From Bacteroides luti (GTDB lineage Bacteria; Bacteroidota; Bacteroidia; Bacteroidales; Bacteroidaceae): 64,000 nt of DNA. This document shows positions 17,790 through 26,402 of this stretch, one piece after another. Where the stretch lies: contig NZ_FQTV01000003.1 in assembly GCF_900128905.1 (NCBI RefSeq), positions 1 through 64,000 on the forward strand, given 5' to 3'. The position numbers and the translations under genes are program-made. How positions within the stretch are numbered: the stretch's first letter is position 1; every line of letters starts with the position of its first letter. A model generated the notes under the pieces. That model saw nothing but the letters and a program-made list of their open reading frames with translations. It was not told the origin of the DNA and searched no databases.

Positions 17790-18359
17790 TTAGATCAAAG
17801 GCTTATCTATATATTTAATAAATTTTGCAGGTATTCCTGCTACAAGACAATTATCCTGAACATCTTTTGTCACAACCGAGTGAGCTGCTATAATTACATT
17901 GTTTCCAATGCGTACAGGTCCTAATATTGTTACCCCTGTTGAGATATAACAGTTGTCTCCAATCACCACTTCCGTGTTTTCCAAATCTGGTCGTCGCTTT
18001 CCTATTAACACGTTAGGAAGTACCGTACAGTTTTTGCCTATTTGAATAGGAGGGCCAGCCATTCGCAAAAAACCTGGATGGACAAATAAAAATCCAGGGC
18101 CTGCCACATTAGGAGCTACTGTCATGCCGAATTTTACAGAAAAATGACGATGTATAAGCAGATGCCAATAGTAAAACAGTATATGATACCACGGGGTCGT
18201 CACATTCATGTAGTATTCCAAATATCTCAAATTATGAAAATACCGGAAAACGCGATAAGTTTCACTACCTGATAATAAGTTCAGAAGTCCCACTTTACGT
18301 CCTATTCGTTTGGCATCTTCTTTCAAATAATAGTTCAAATCAGCTCTACTAGCAATCAT
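17790..18359 (-). CDS. serine-acetyltransferase-like hexapeptide acyltransferase
   Basis: A 189-residue acyltransferase related to the CysE/SAT branch of the left-handed beta-helix superfamily. The helical N-terminus (residues 1-85) resembles the short variant found in capsule loci. The hexapeptide part contains NVAGPGFLFVHPGF with the conserved histidine (HPG), QIGKNCTVLPNVLIG, VIGDNCYISTGVTILG, RIGNNVIIAAHSVV and the closing AGIPAKFIKYI. It is too short for a housekeeping CysE and lies within the glycan operon, so O- or N-acetylation of a sugar is more likely than cysteine synthesis. The upstream gene is 18 bases away. Confidence 0.83.
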   Translation of the reverse strand: MIASRADLNYYLKEDAKRIGRKVGLLNLLSGSETYRVFRYFHNLRYLEYYMNVTTPWYHILFYYWHLLIHRHFSVKFGMTVAPNVAGPGFLFVHPGFLRMAGPPIQIGKNCTVLPNVLIGKRRPDLENTEVVIGDNCYISTGVTILGPVRIGNNVIIAAHSVVTKDVQDNCLVAGIPAKFIKYIDKPLI

Positions 18360-18377
18360 AAAACATCATTTTATTAA

Positions 18378-19535
18378 TCAAATAATAGAAAGATAATTAT
18401 GCAATTTTTCGCATACAGTAAGGTAATTAAATGATTCTTTCCCTGTTTTATATCCGTTGGCACCCACCTCATCTGCAAGAGATAAATGAGCAGCAACAAA
18501 GAGCATAGCTTCACATAAGGAATTATCAGTCAGTTCATTCAGTACAAAAGCATTTCTTTTATCTTCGAAATAATAAGGAATTTCTCCTACATTCACTGTT
18601 ATAATAGGTCTAGATGAAGAGAGATATTCTGCAATTTTCTGGCTAAATCTAGCCTTATCTTGCAACGAACTAGGAGATAGGGGAATTAGCAGTGCTAATG
18701 AATTACTATATAATTGCAGTAGCTCTAAATAAGTAACATTTTGCATGATAGTAACTCTTTCAGATAAATTACAAGCATTAATATCATTTTCAATTAATCT
18801 TTTATCGCCCGATAGTATCAATATCAAATTCTGTCGTCCTCCTTTTTGAACAAAGTGTGCAAAACTCTTTATAATAGTTGATATAACCCTGTAATATCCA
18901 CAAACTCCACAGTAGAGAAAATAGTCTGATTGCGGTTGCTGTATATTAGGAACAAAGTCATAATCTGCCAGTATCGGCAACAGGAAAAAGGGTTTGTGGA
19001 AATGACTGATTTTATCCATCAAAAAATGAGAAATAGGAAGTATTCCATCCACGAAATAGCCAAAAGTCCGATCATTCAGATAATGGGAAATTTTTACCAT
19101 ATTTGCAAAAGAGCCTGTAATTTCTAATGCGGTATGACATTCATCTATAATAGAAACTACTTTATATCTGTAAATCCTTGCCAACAATATATAAAGCAAA
19201 AACAACAGATAAAAAGGGCAAGTTAAAACGATTATATTCTTAGCTTCAGGGGTATATTCCTTTTTCATCAGTTTAGCCAGCCTGATAAAGTTCTTAGCCA
19301 TACACCAAAATAAAAAGCCCTTTCTTGGAAACAACTGAAACCTTAGTCCATTTCGAATATCAGAAAATGGTTTTGTCAATTCTATCTCTCCGATAATTGA
19401 GTCAATAATAAAAATATCATCACCTTGCAGTTGCAAACCTTTAGCCAACAGCTCCGTTTTCGTATTAAATGCAGAAAACCTATAACTATAGTGTCTGGTG
19501 CATTCCAAAAAGATAATTTTATTTTTCATGGTCAA
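18378..19535 (-). CDS. glycosyltransferase (GT4-like)
   Basis: A 385-residue protein with a GT-B layout. The N-terminus begins with a hydrophobic strand and TRHYSYRFSAFNTKTELLAKGL, an acceptor-domain pattern. The C-terminal domain has YFLYCGVCGYYRVISTIIKSF, NLILILSGDKRL and a donor-site region with SRPIITVNVGEIPYYF. The similarity is weaker than for the other GT4 members here, and the internal hydrophobic stretch (about 105-125) may attach it to the membrane. Its start overlaps the stop of the preceding acyltransferase gene by 4 bases, consistent with translational coupling. Donor sugar is unknown. Confidence 0.78.
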   Translation of the reverse strand: MTMKNKIIFLECTRHYSYRFSAFNTKTELLAKGLQLQGDDIFIIDSIIGEIELTKPFSDIRNGLRFQLFPRKGFLFWCMAKNFIRLAKLMKKEYTPEAKNIIVLTCPFYLLFLLYILLARIYRYKVVSIIDECHTALEITGSFANMVKISHYLNDRTFGYFVDGILPISHFLMDKISHFHKPFFLLPILADYDFVPNIQQPQSDYFLYCGVCGYYRVISTIIKSFAHFVQKGGRQNLILILSGDKRLIENDINACNLSERVTIMQNVTYLELLQLYSNSLALLIPLSPSSLQDKARFSQKIAEYLSSSRPIITVNVGEIPYYFEDKRNAFVLNELTDNSLCEAMLFVAAHLSLADEVGANGYKTGKESFNYLTVCEKLHNYLSII

Positions 19536-20122
19536 CCAATTATCTTAATCACTTTACAGGGATTACCCGCCGCCACTACATTGGCCGGAACATCCTTAGT
19601 CACGATACTACCTGCTCCAATCAGCGAATTTTCACCAATATGCACACCTTTCAGTACTTTCACTCCATAACCCAGCCACACATTATCATCAATCACCACT
19701 CCGGCATTCACACCTGCTCGGTAATCATCACAATGCCAGTCCGAATCGGTAATCAATGTATTTGCACCACATCTAACATTATTTCCCAGCTTAACATGAA
19801 CAGCCCCAGCCACTACAGTACCTGAAAAGCCACAATTACGTCCCACTTCAATAACCCCCTCCGTTGAAAGTGTAGAAAACATGCATGGAGTATAAACCCC
19901 AATCCTATTCGATGCATGAGACGAGTTGAAAATACATTTATCTCCTATTATAATTTTCGAACCAGGAAGTTTACGCCAAATCGTCCTACCATCAAACTTA
20001 CAATGCTTTCCAACTTTCACGAAATGAACTTTAGCTAAAAAAAAGTTCACTATCTTATAGTAGGCGATTCTTATTTTCATAAAAGCCCTGTAAATATCGT
20101 ATATTAGTACTTCCATTTTCAT
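19532..20122 (-). CDS. hexapeptide-repeat acyltransferase
   Basis: A 196-residue left-handed beta-helix acyltransferase. Repeats are visible in IIIGDKCIFNSSH, EVGRNCGFSGTVVAG, KLGNNVRCGANTLI, VIDDNVWLGYGVKVLKG and HIGENSLIGAGSIV. The likely catalytic histidine is in DSDWHCDD, and AAGNPCKVIKII closes the domain. It is a paralogue in layout of the 193-residue acyltransferase at 16079-16660. It follows a GT4 gene by 5 bases and overlaps the next glycosyltransferase gene by 4 bases. It probably O-acetylates a sugar in the polysaccharide. Confidence 0.84.
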   Translation of the reverse strand: MKMEVLIYDIYRAFMKIRIAYYKIVNFFLAKVHFVKVGKHCKFDGRTIWRKLPGSKIIIGDKCIFNSSHASNRIGVYTPCMFSTLSTEGVIEVGRNCGFSGTVVAGAVHVKLGNNVRCGANTLITDSDWHCDDYRAGVNAGVVIDDNVWLGYGVKVLKGVHIGENSLIGAGSIVTKDVPANVVAAGNPCKVIKIIG

Positions 20123-20127
20123 TCAGA

Positions 20128-21378
20128 TTAACAAATAGCCTTATAAATAGCTATCATTGTGTTCCTATTCACTTCTCCCGAATGCCTTCCTGCAGCAACA
20201 GCCTGTTCGTTGAATGAAAGTAATTCCGCAAGATCATCATTCCCAAAAATATCACAAATCGCTTTTGACAGCATTTCAGTTTCTTCAAACCTATACAATA
20301 AGCCAGTCTTCCCGCTTTCTATCATATCTGGAATACCCCCCACATAAGATGCGATACACGGCACACCTAACAACTGAGATTCACCCACTGAATTAGGACT
20401 ATTTTCTATGGAAGAAGGACAAACGAAAAGATGAGATTTAAGATATCTGTTGCACATCTCCTTCTCACCTAGAATTCCTGTATATATCACCTTATCTCTG
20501 ATTTTTAACTTTTTCATCAACCTCAGAATATACTTGTCATACCCAGTTTGCAGAAGCTTCTCTTTCAAATTATGCGGAATACAATCACTTCCTCCTATAT
20601 ATAATTTCGTATCCGGATATTTCTTCAACACACTAGGCAAAGCTTTCAACACCTGATGCAGTCCTTTTATAGGATAAGCTGCTTGACTTACAAAAACAGA
20701 ATGCTTTTCGCAACTCTTCAAAGACCATGTATGCTGATAAAACTCTCCTCTTAGTGTTTCGTTGCAAAAAAGGTAGTTCACCTTAGGATTAATAGTCAAA
20801 ACATGTGCCATATCCCAGCTGGTCCTTCCAATCACATAATCTACAGATTGAATGTATTCATGCTCCAGCATACCCCGTTTTCGCATCTTCACCCTTTGCT
20901 GAAAAATTGTATCCATTTTCAGTATATCCCTAAGCGATATATTTTTAAATATTTCAGCGTTTGTAATTCCTGTATAGTAATACCGTTCATACACACTCAA
21001 TAATCCCTGAATGGAAATTGTCACATTTTTTGGGGAACAAGCCCTTATATAAGCCAATCCATGAGCAAACTCAGTGCCATGTATATGAACAGCATCTGGT
21101 TGAAATTCATCCTGCACCTCTAACCAGTATTTCTCCATATTCTTGCTATATCTTTTATTATCTCTTTGTAAAGGCAACAAGAAGTAGGAAATGCCATTTA
21201 TCTCCTTGCTCATTAAAATTTTGCCAGAGTAAACAGTAGCTACTGCCAACTTCACAGAAGATTCGCATATTAGTAATTTTGCCAAGGAATACATCCATCC
21301 TCCGGTAACAAGTTCTTTCATTCCCAATTCTTTACACAGATCAGGAAATAATATATTAGTAATCCAAAGTATTTTCAT
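20128..21378 (-). CDS. glycosyltransferase family 4
   Basis: A 416-residue GT-B enzyme. The N-terminal domain carries the glycine-rich loop KELVTGGWMYSLAKLL and an IHGTEFAHGLAYI acceptor-site segment. The C-terminal domain shows SVFVSQAAYPIKGLHQVLKAL, KLYIGGSDC and the donor-site stretch ENSPNSVGESQLLGVPCIAS followed by GGIPDMIESGKTGLLYRF, a strong GT4 hallmark with the two glutamates. It sits between a GT2 gene (14-base gap upstream) and an acyltransferase gene (5-base gap downstream). One sugar addition to the repeat unit is the likely role. Confidence 0.88.
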   Translation of the reverse strand: MKILWITNILFPDLCKELGMKELVTGGWMYSLAKLLICESSVKLAVATVYSGKILMSKEINGISYFLLPLQRDNKRYSKNMEKYWLEVQDEFQPDAVHIHGTEFAHGLAYIRACSPKNVTISIQGLLSVYERYYYTGITNAEIFKNISLRDILKMDTIFQQRVKMRKRGMLEHEYIQSVDYVIGRTSWDMAHVLTINPKVNYLFCNETLRGEFYQHTWSLKSCEKHSVFVSQAAYPIKGLHQVLKALPSVLKKYPDTKLYIGGSDCIPHNLKEKLLQTGYDKYILRLMKKLKIRDKVIYTGILGEKEMCNRYLKSHLFVCPSSIENSPNSVGESQLLGVPCIASYVGGIPDMIESGKTGLLYRFEETEMLSKAICDIFGNDDLAELLSFNEQAVAAGRHSGEVNRNTMIAIYKAIC

Positions 21379-21392
21379 TTAAGGTATTATTT

Positions 21393-22382
21393 TTATGAAG
21401 TCAGTCTTTTTTTTATCAGAAAAATTTTAACTCTGATTTTAAGACATAATCGTCCTGTTCTAAATCTAGACAGTAACATTCTCAGTTTTAATTCTTTAGT
21501 CAAGTCATCTCTTCCCAGAAGCATTTTACGAGCCGTTATAACCTGTTCCATATCCCCTGCCGCCGCAGCATACAAATAAGAATCTTTACAATATTTCAAA
21601 TTAATCGTTTCAACGAGTTTTTCACTTACATTATACTTCAAGGCATAATCTATTTTTATTCGATAAATACCCTTCATAAAAGCATAAAATTTATCCACAT
21701 TACAGAAATGACTGGCACTTTTATCCAGCACCCTATATACTGCTGTGACATCATCCATTTTCTTCACTTTGTAACAAGCTAGTACATCAAGAATCAAAGG
21801 CAAATCTCCGGCAACATAAGACATGTGTTTAGCACAAATACATTTTTTTCTGAAGACCCAGGTACAAGGTGCCCTGAAAGGTGCATACAACAAGTAGTCA
21901 TTAAAGCTGTTACAAAAATCAAATACATCTTTTTTAAAATAACCTTCCTGCAATTTCTGCGATTCCTGGTGCAAACAGTTCACATCAGTCCATACCAGTC
22001 CATAATCAGGATTTTCATCCAAAAAATCCACCTGCTTTTGCAATTTCAATGGGTCAATCCAGTAATCATCACCTTCACAAATAGCAATATACTCACCTTT
22101 TGCTCTTGGATATTGATAGGTCCTAGGAATATCTATTTTTTGTGAATATTTGTTTTCGGTCTGATAAATTGGTTTGATAAGATCCGGATATTTAACTTCA
22201 TATTCACGAATAATGCTGGCTGTATTATCTGTCGATGCATCATCATGAACCAACACTTCAAAAGAAAAGTTTGCTTGCTGCATCACAAAGCCATCCATAC
22301 ATTTTCTGATAAAAGACTCGTGGTTATATGCCAGACATATAACACTTACTTTGGGAACAATCTCAGCATTCATGCTATTCAA
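21393..22382 (-). CDS. glycosyltransferase family 2
   Basis: A 329-residue inverting GT-A enzyme. The nucleotide-binding start VSVICLAYNHESFIRKCMDG is followed by HDDASTDNT (the DD of the uridine site), then the metal-binding motif CEGDDYWIDPLKLQKQ, a variant of DXD common in capsule GT2 enzymes of Bacteroidota. The C-terminal ~100 residues are helical and basic, suiting membrane association. The gene begins 2 bases after the last WbqC gene and runs before a GT4 gene. It probably adds a beta-linked sugar; the donor is unknown. Confidence 0.88.
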   Translation of the reverse strand: MNSMNAEIVPKVSVICLAYNHESFIRKCMDGFVMQQANFSFEVLVHDDASTDNTASIIREYEVKYPDLIKPIYQTENKYSQKIDIPRTYQYPRAKGEYIAICEGDDYWIDPLKLQKQVDFLDENPDYGLVWTDVNCLHQESQKLQEGYFKKDVFDFCNSFNDYLLYAPFRAPCTWVFRKKCICAKHMSYVAGDLPLILDVLACYKVKKMDDVTAVYRVLDKSASHFCNVDKFYAFMKGIYRIKIDYALKYNVSEKLVETINLKYCKDSYLYAAAAGDMEQVITARKMLLGRDDLTKELKLRMLLSRFRTGRLCLKIRVKIFLIKKRLTS

Positions 22383-22384
22383 TT

Positions 22385-23074
22385 TTATATTAGTTTATAC
22401 TTATCCAATAATGTATTTGCATCTTTTACCGAGTTGAACATTAAGACATCCAAAATAGAAAGATTCGAGATGAAAGTTTTGTTAAACTGTTTATATGATA
22501 TATTGTCCGTTTGTAAAAAATACAGCTCAATATTGTACAATGAGAAATCTTCTTTTTTGTAAAGCTTCTGTCCACCAATTGCATTAATGTAAACATCAGT
22601 TTTAAGAAGCCTACATATTTCAAGACCTTTTGCCATTCCTTTTAAAGAACAATCCTTGGGCAAATCAGAGGAAATTAACAATGTTGTATCAATACCTAGA
22701 TAATTACAAATTTCTTTTATACTATTAGCATTAAACCTCGATAAACATTTATCATCATATTGTACAATTCTTTCAAGTAATGGATATACATCTTTGAAAT
22801 AAGGAGCCTTTCCATAATTTTGCCGTACCGTCTTCATAAAGTTTGTAAAATTATCCACTATTTCTACCTGATTAATCAACTTATTTGAGCTAGATTTATT
22901 CAAAGATATTGTCAGAAGTATTCTTTCTCCATTAACAAGAAAGTTATTCCTATTAATCCATCCACGCATAATATAATTCACATCGTCAAAAATAACGTAT
23001 TTATCAACAGCCTTAATCAATTGAAAATATCCAATATAAGGCAAAAAATAAGGCTGCATTATTCCTAGCTTCAT
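22385..23074 (-). CDS. WbqC-like family protein, copy 1
   Basis: A 229-residue member of the WbqC family, found in polysaccharide loci and of unproven biochemical role. Family marks are the start KLGIMQPYFLPYIGYFQLI, the DDVNYIMRGWINRN segment, NYGKAPYFKDVYPLLE, the YLGIDTTLLISSDL stretch, INAIGGQKLYKKEDF and the end segment LSILDVLMFNSV. It is the last of four tandem paralogues. Copies are spaced 5, 42 (from the likely native start) and 11 bases apart. Close relatives are usually beside DegT-type sugar aminotransferases, and that holds here. It may modify an amino sugar, for example by attaching a small group, but this is inference. Confidence 0.85.
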   Translation of the reverse strand: MKLGIMQPYFLPYIGYFQLIKAVDKYVIFDDVNYIMRGWINRNNFLVNGERILLTISLNKSSSNKLINQVEIVDNFTNFMKTVRQNYGKAPYFKDVYPLLERIVQYDDKCLSRFNANSIKEICNYLGIDTTLLISSDLPKDCSLKGMAKGLEICRLLKTDVYINAIGGQKLYKKEDFSLYNIELYFLQTDNISYKQFNKTFISNLSILDVLMFNSVKDANTLLDKYKLI

Positions 23075-23079
23075 AATAT

Positions 23080-23769
23080 TTATATTAATTGATATTGATC
23101 CAGCATGTAGTTAACTTCCTCAACAGAATTGAACATTATAATATCCAATATGGAAAGAGAAGAAATAAATTCATTTTTAAATTGTTTATAGGGAACAAAT
23201 TCTGTTTTTATAAAATTCAGTTCTATTCCGTGCGCATTAAAGTTGGTTTTATTATACAGTTCTTGTCCACCTATAGCATTAATATAGCAATTAGCTCCCA
23301 TTATATGACAAAGTTCTATAACCTCATCCTGTCCTTTCAAATTATGATTCTTATTCAATTGAGACTCCTTCAATATCGGAGTTTTTATTTGTAGATATTG
23401 AAGAATTTCTCTCAAACTATTAATAATAAATTCAGATAAGACCCTATTGTCATAATTAATTATTCTTTTTAACAAATCATATATTTCTTTATAATAAGGC
23501 GCCTTTGAATAATTCAATTGGATTGTTTTAAGCTAATCTTTAAAGTCGTCCAAAATTTCTATTTCATTGATCAATTTATTCGAACTAGCTTTTTTTAATT
23601 TAATGGTAAACATTTTCTTTTCATTATTTACCAATATATAGTTTCTATTAATCCATCCATGTTTAATGTAATGTAAATCATCCGAAACTATATATTTATC
23701 TACAACCTTTATCAACTGAAAATAGCCGATATAAGGGAACAAATAAGGTTGCATTATTCCTAATTTCAT
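23080..23769 (-). pseudogene. WbqC-like family protein, copy 2, broken by an in-frame amber codon
   Basis: Read without a frame change, this stretch gives a full-length 229-residue WbqC paralogue interrupted only by TAG at codon 79 (23535-23533). The first part runs from KLGIMQPYLFPYIGY to EILDDFKD and the second resumes with LKTIQLNYSKAPYYKE, matching DDFTNFMKTVRQNYGKAP of copy 1 residue for residue. The amber replaces a phenylalanine or similar residue. No insertion or deletion is visible. I set the start at the internal ATG (23769) that matches the other copies; an ATG 18 bases earlier also exists. The second part could start at a TTG (23517), but that fragment alone lacks the N-terminal motif. 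It is a young pseudogene, a sequencing error or a suppressed stop. Confidence 0.8.
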
Positions 23770-23811
23770 AACCAATATTTTTGCCAATTCTTACTAATAA
23801 TTTTCATATCA

Positions 23812-24501
23812 CTAAACAAATCTATATCTATTCAGCATTCTATCAATCTCTTTAATCGAATTAAACATCATGACATCTAAAATAGAGAGCATCGGTATAA
23901 ACTCCTTTCCAAATTGTTTATAGGGAATTATTTCAGTTTCCAGAAACCTTAGCTCTATCCCTTGAGCTGCAAATTCAGCTTTATTGTACAATTTTTGACC
24001 TCCTATTGCATTGATATAAACCTCTGCTCCCATTTCTTTGCAAATATTAATCACCTTATTTTTCCCTTTCAATGAACAATCTTTATTCAATGTTGATGAG
24101 ATAATAATTGGAGTTTCTATTCTCAAAGAATAAAGCACTTCCTTCATACTATTAAGTACAAAATCTGATAAACATCTATTGTTATAGGAGAATATTTTTT
24201 CTAATATGCCAATAACTTCTTTATAATAAGGCGCTTTTGCATAATTCACCTTTACAATTTTAAACAATCTAGAAAAATCGTCCACTATTTCTATTTGGTT
24301 AATCAACTTATTCTGACTTGCTTTTTTCAACGGAATGGTGTACAGTCTTTTTTTTCCATCAATCAGAATATTGTTCCGGTTAATCCATCCGTTATTTATA
24401 TAATTAAGATCATCGCAAACTATATATTGATCAACCGCCTTTATTAGTTGAAAATATCCAATATAAGGCAAAAAATAGGGTTGCATTATTCCCACTTTCA
24501 T
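23812..24501 (-). CDS. WbqC-like family protein, copy 3
   Basis: A 229-residue intact WbqC paralogue. It has KVGIMQPYFLPYIGYFQLI, DDLNYINNGWINRN, NYAKAPYYKEVIGILEKI, ETPIIISSTL, INAIGGQKLYNKAEF and LSILDVMMFNSI in the order seen in copy 1. By eye it is closest to the broken copy 2, sharing the ELRFLETE/ELNFIKTE type of segment and PYKQFGKEFI/PYKQFKNEFI. It lies 11 bases after copy 4 and 42 bases before the native start of copy 2. The role is as uncertain as for copy 1; sequence divergence between copies suggests different substrates rather than simple dosage. Confidence 0.85.
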   Translation of the reverse strand: MKVGIMQPYFLPYIGYFQLIKAVDQYIVCDDLNYINNGWINRNNILIDGKKRLYTIPLKKASQNKLINQIEIVDDFSRLFKIVKVNYAKAPYYKEVIGILEKIFSYNNRCLSDFVLNSMKEVLYSLRIETPIIISSTLNKDCSLKGKNKVINICKEMGAEVYINAIGGQKLYNKAEFAAQGIELRFLETEIIPYKQFGKEFIPMLSILDVMMFNSIKEIDRMLNRYRFV

Positions 24502-24512
24502 TTTGATTCATA

Positions 24513-25205
24513 TTATATTAAATTATATCTATCTAGCATACATTCAACCTGTTCTACAGAATTAAACATTAACACATCCAGAATAGAGAGTCCCGAAACA
24601 AAATTATTATTCAATTGTTTGTAAGGAGTCTCTTTTGTTTGCAGAAAAAACAAATCAATGCCATGCAAAGCAAAATATCCTTTACTATACATTTGCAAAC
24701 CGCCAATGGGGTTAATACAGATATCAGCTTTCAATTGTTTGCAAATATCAATAACCTTATCACTCCCTTTCAAAGAAATATCTTTAGGCAATTCGGACGA
24801 AATCAGTAAGTTGGTTCTTATATTCACGTAGTTGCAAATCTCTTTTATGCAATTTGTTATAAACCGCGATAAGCATTTATCTTCATATTCCACAATTCCT
24901 TCTATAAGTTGAAATACATTATTAAAAAAAGGAGCTTTTGAATAATTATAGTAAATCATTCTTAAAAATTTCCCAAAATCATCATCTATTTCACTCTCAT
25001 TAATCAACTTATTTGGACTAGCGCCTTTGAGACTAATTGTGAAGATTTTCGCGTTACCATTGATTAAAAAATTATTCCGATTAATCCATCCACGCATAAT
25101 ATAATTTACATCGTCATAAATAACATAATTATCAACCGCCTTTATTAGTTGAAAATATCCTAAATATGGAAGGAAATAGGGTTGCATTATTCCTATCTTC
25201 ATCAT
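24513..25205 (-). CDS. WbqC-like family protein, copy 4
   Basis: A 230-residue intact WbqC paralogue with KIGIMQPYFLPYLGYFQLI, DDVNYIMRGWINRN, NYSKAPFFNNVFQLIE, RTNLLISSELPKDISL and LSILDVLMFNSV. By eye it is nearest to copy 1, sharing NYIMRGWINRNNFL and the LISSxLPKD segment. The INAIGG motif of the other copies is INPIGG here. Its start codon overlaps the stop of the DegT aminotransferase gene in a TAATG arrangement, so translation is probably coupled with that enzyme. This supports a joint role in making or modifying an amino sugar. Confidence 0.85.
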   Translation of the reverse strand: MMKIGIMQPYFLPYLGYFQLIKAVDNYVIYDDVNYIMRGWINRNNFLINGNAKIFTISLKGASPNKLINESEIDDDFGKFLRMIYYNYSKAPFFNNVFQLIEGIVEYEDKCLSRFITNCIKEICNYVNIRTNLLISSELPKDISLKGSDKVIDICKQLKADICINPIGGLQMYSKGYFALHGIDLFFLQTKETPYKQLNNNFVSGLSILDVLMFNSVEQVECMLDRYNLI

Positions 25206-26389
25206 TATTTTTTTATAAGATTCAAAACACGTTCCACATCATCTTCGCTCAGTTCATGATGCATCGGTAAACAAATTACAGTATTTGCTGCTTTCGTTGC
25301 AACAGGCAAATTAGAAGGTTTAGCAGATTCAAGTCCCTTGTAAGTTGGGAATGTACTAATTAATGGATAAAAATATCTTCTTCCTAACACATTGTCATCC
25401 TTCATTTTCTGATAAAGCGCATCCCTACTCATACCATATATTTCTTCATCCACAAAAATTGGGAAATAAGAATAATTATGTTTCACTCCCTGCATATCAT
25501 TCATAAATGATATACCAGGAATATCCTTTAATACCTCCCTGTATCGAATAGCCACTTTATGTCTGTTTTCTATGGCCTGATCCACATACTTCAAGCCCAA
25601 CAATCCATAAGCTGCCCTCACTTCATCCATCTTAGCATTGATACCCGGAGCCACAACAGTTGTTTCATTGGCAAATCCAAAATTCTTCAAATAGTCAATC
25701 CGTTTTTTCATCTTTTCGTCGTGACAAATAATAGCTCCTCCTTCAATGGTAGAATAAGTTTTGGTTGCATGAAAGCTTAAAATACTCAAGTCGCCATAAT
25801 TCAGAACAGAATGACCGTCCTGTTCAACCCCAAAAGCATGAGCAGCATCATTAATTACTTTAAGTCCGTATATGTCAGCAATTTCCTCAATTCTCTTTAT
25901 ATTAGCCGGATTGCCGTATACATGCACAGGTACAATGGCTGTTGTATTAGGGGTAATAGCAGCTTCAATTTTATCCGGATCCAGATTTAATGTCAGTGGA
26001 TCCACATCCACAAATACAGGTTTTATTCCATTCCACCAAATAGCATTGGTTGTTGCCACAAAACTAAATGGAGTAACAATTACCTCTCCTGTAATCCTTA
26101 ACGTTTGTAAGGCTGTTATCAAAGCTAATGTCCCGTTTGAAAACAAACTAATATAATCAACTCCCAAATACTCACACAATGCTTTTTCAAGTTGTTGATG
26201 ATATACACCATTATTGGTTAGCCACTTCCTATTCCATATATCCTCCAAAGAAGTAACAAATTCCTCTAGTGGAGGTATCAATGGGGAAGTTACCGTAATT
26301 AATTTCTTTTCGATGTTTTTGATCATCCCATCCAAAGGAGGTAACATCGTAGAAACGTTTGTTAATTGTTCCTTTTCCATCTTTTTCAT
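25205..26389 (-). CDS. DegT/DnrJ/EryC1/StrS-family sugar aminotransferase
   Basis: A PLP-dependent aminotransferase of the DegT family, about 394 residues from the start I prefer (26389). The frame stays open to 26521, but that part overlaps the upstream polymerase gene and has an atypical hydrophobic composition. A second ATG at 26380 is possible. Visible features are SLFSNGTLALITALQ, the PLP-phosphate region, INDAAHAFG (aspartate at about residue 181) and SFHATKTYS with the Schiff-base lysine (about 210). Having that lysine argues against an RfbH-type 3-dehydrase, which has histidine there. It should aminate a 4-keto or 3-keto nucleotide sugar. With rfbF/rfbG in the operon, a CDP-linked amino deoxyhexose is plausible but unproven. 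Four WbqC genes follow directly. Confidence 0.87.
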   Translation of the reverse strand: MKKMEKEQLTNVSTMLPPLDGMIKNIEKKLITVTSPLIPPLEEFVTSLEDIWNRKWLTNNGVYHQQLEKALCEYLGVDYISLFSNGTLALITALQTLRITGEVIVTPFSFVATTNAIWWNGIKPVFVDVDPLTLNLDPDKIEAAITPNTTAIVPVHVYGNPANIKRIEEIADIYGLKVINDAAHAFGVEQDGHSVLNYGDLSILSFHATKTYSTIEGGAIICHDEKMKKRIDYLKNFGFANETTVVAPGINAKMDEVRAAYGLLGLKYVDQAIENRHKVAIRYREVLKDIPGISFMNDMQGVKHNYSYFPIFVDEEIYGMSRDALYQKMKDDNVLGRRYFYPLISTFPTYKGLESAKPSNLPVATKAANTVICLPMHHELSEDDVERVLNLIKK

Positions 26390-26402
26390 ATTTAATTTAA
26401 TG

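Noticed and set aside
17790-18359. Housekeeping serine acetyltransferase CysE
   Set aside because: It is short and embedded among glycosyltransferase genes, so a sugar acyltransferase is more likely.
23080-23769. Frameshift in the second WbqC gene
   Set aside because: Both halves are in the same frame; a single in-frame TAG explains the break without any insertion or deletion.
25205-26389. RfbH-type CDP-4-keto-6-deoxyglucose 3-dehydrase
   Set aside because: The active-site lysine is present in SFHATKTYS, where RfbH has histidine.
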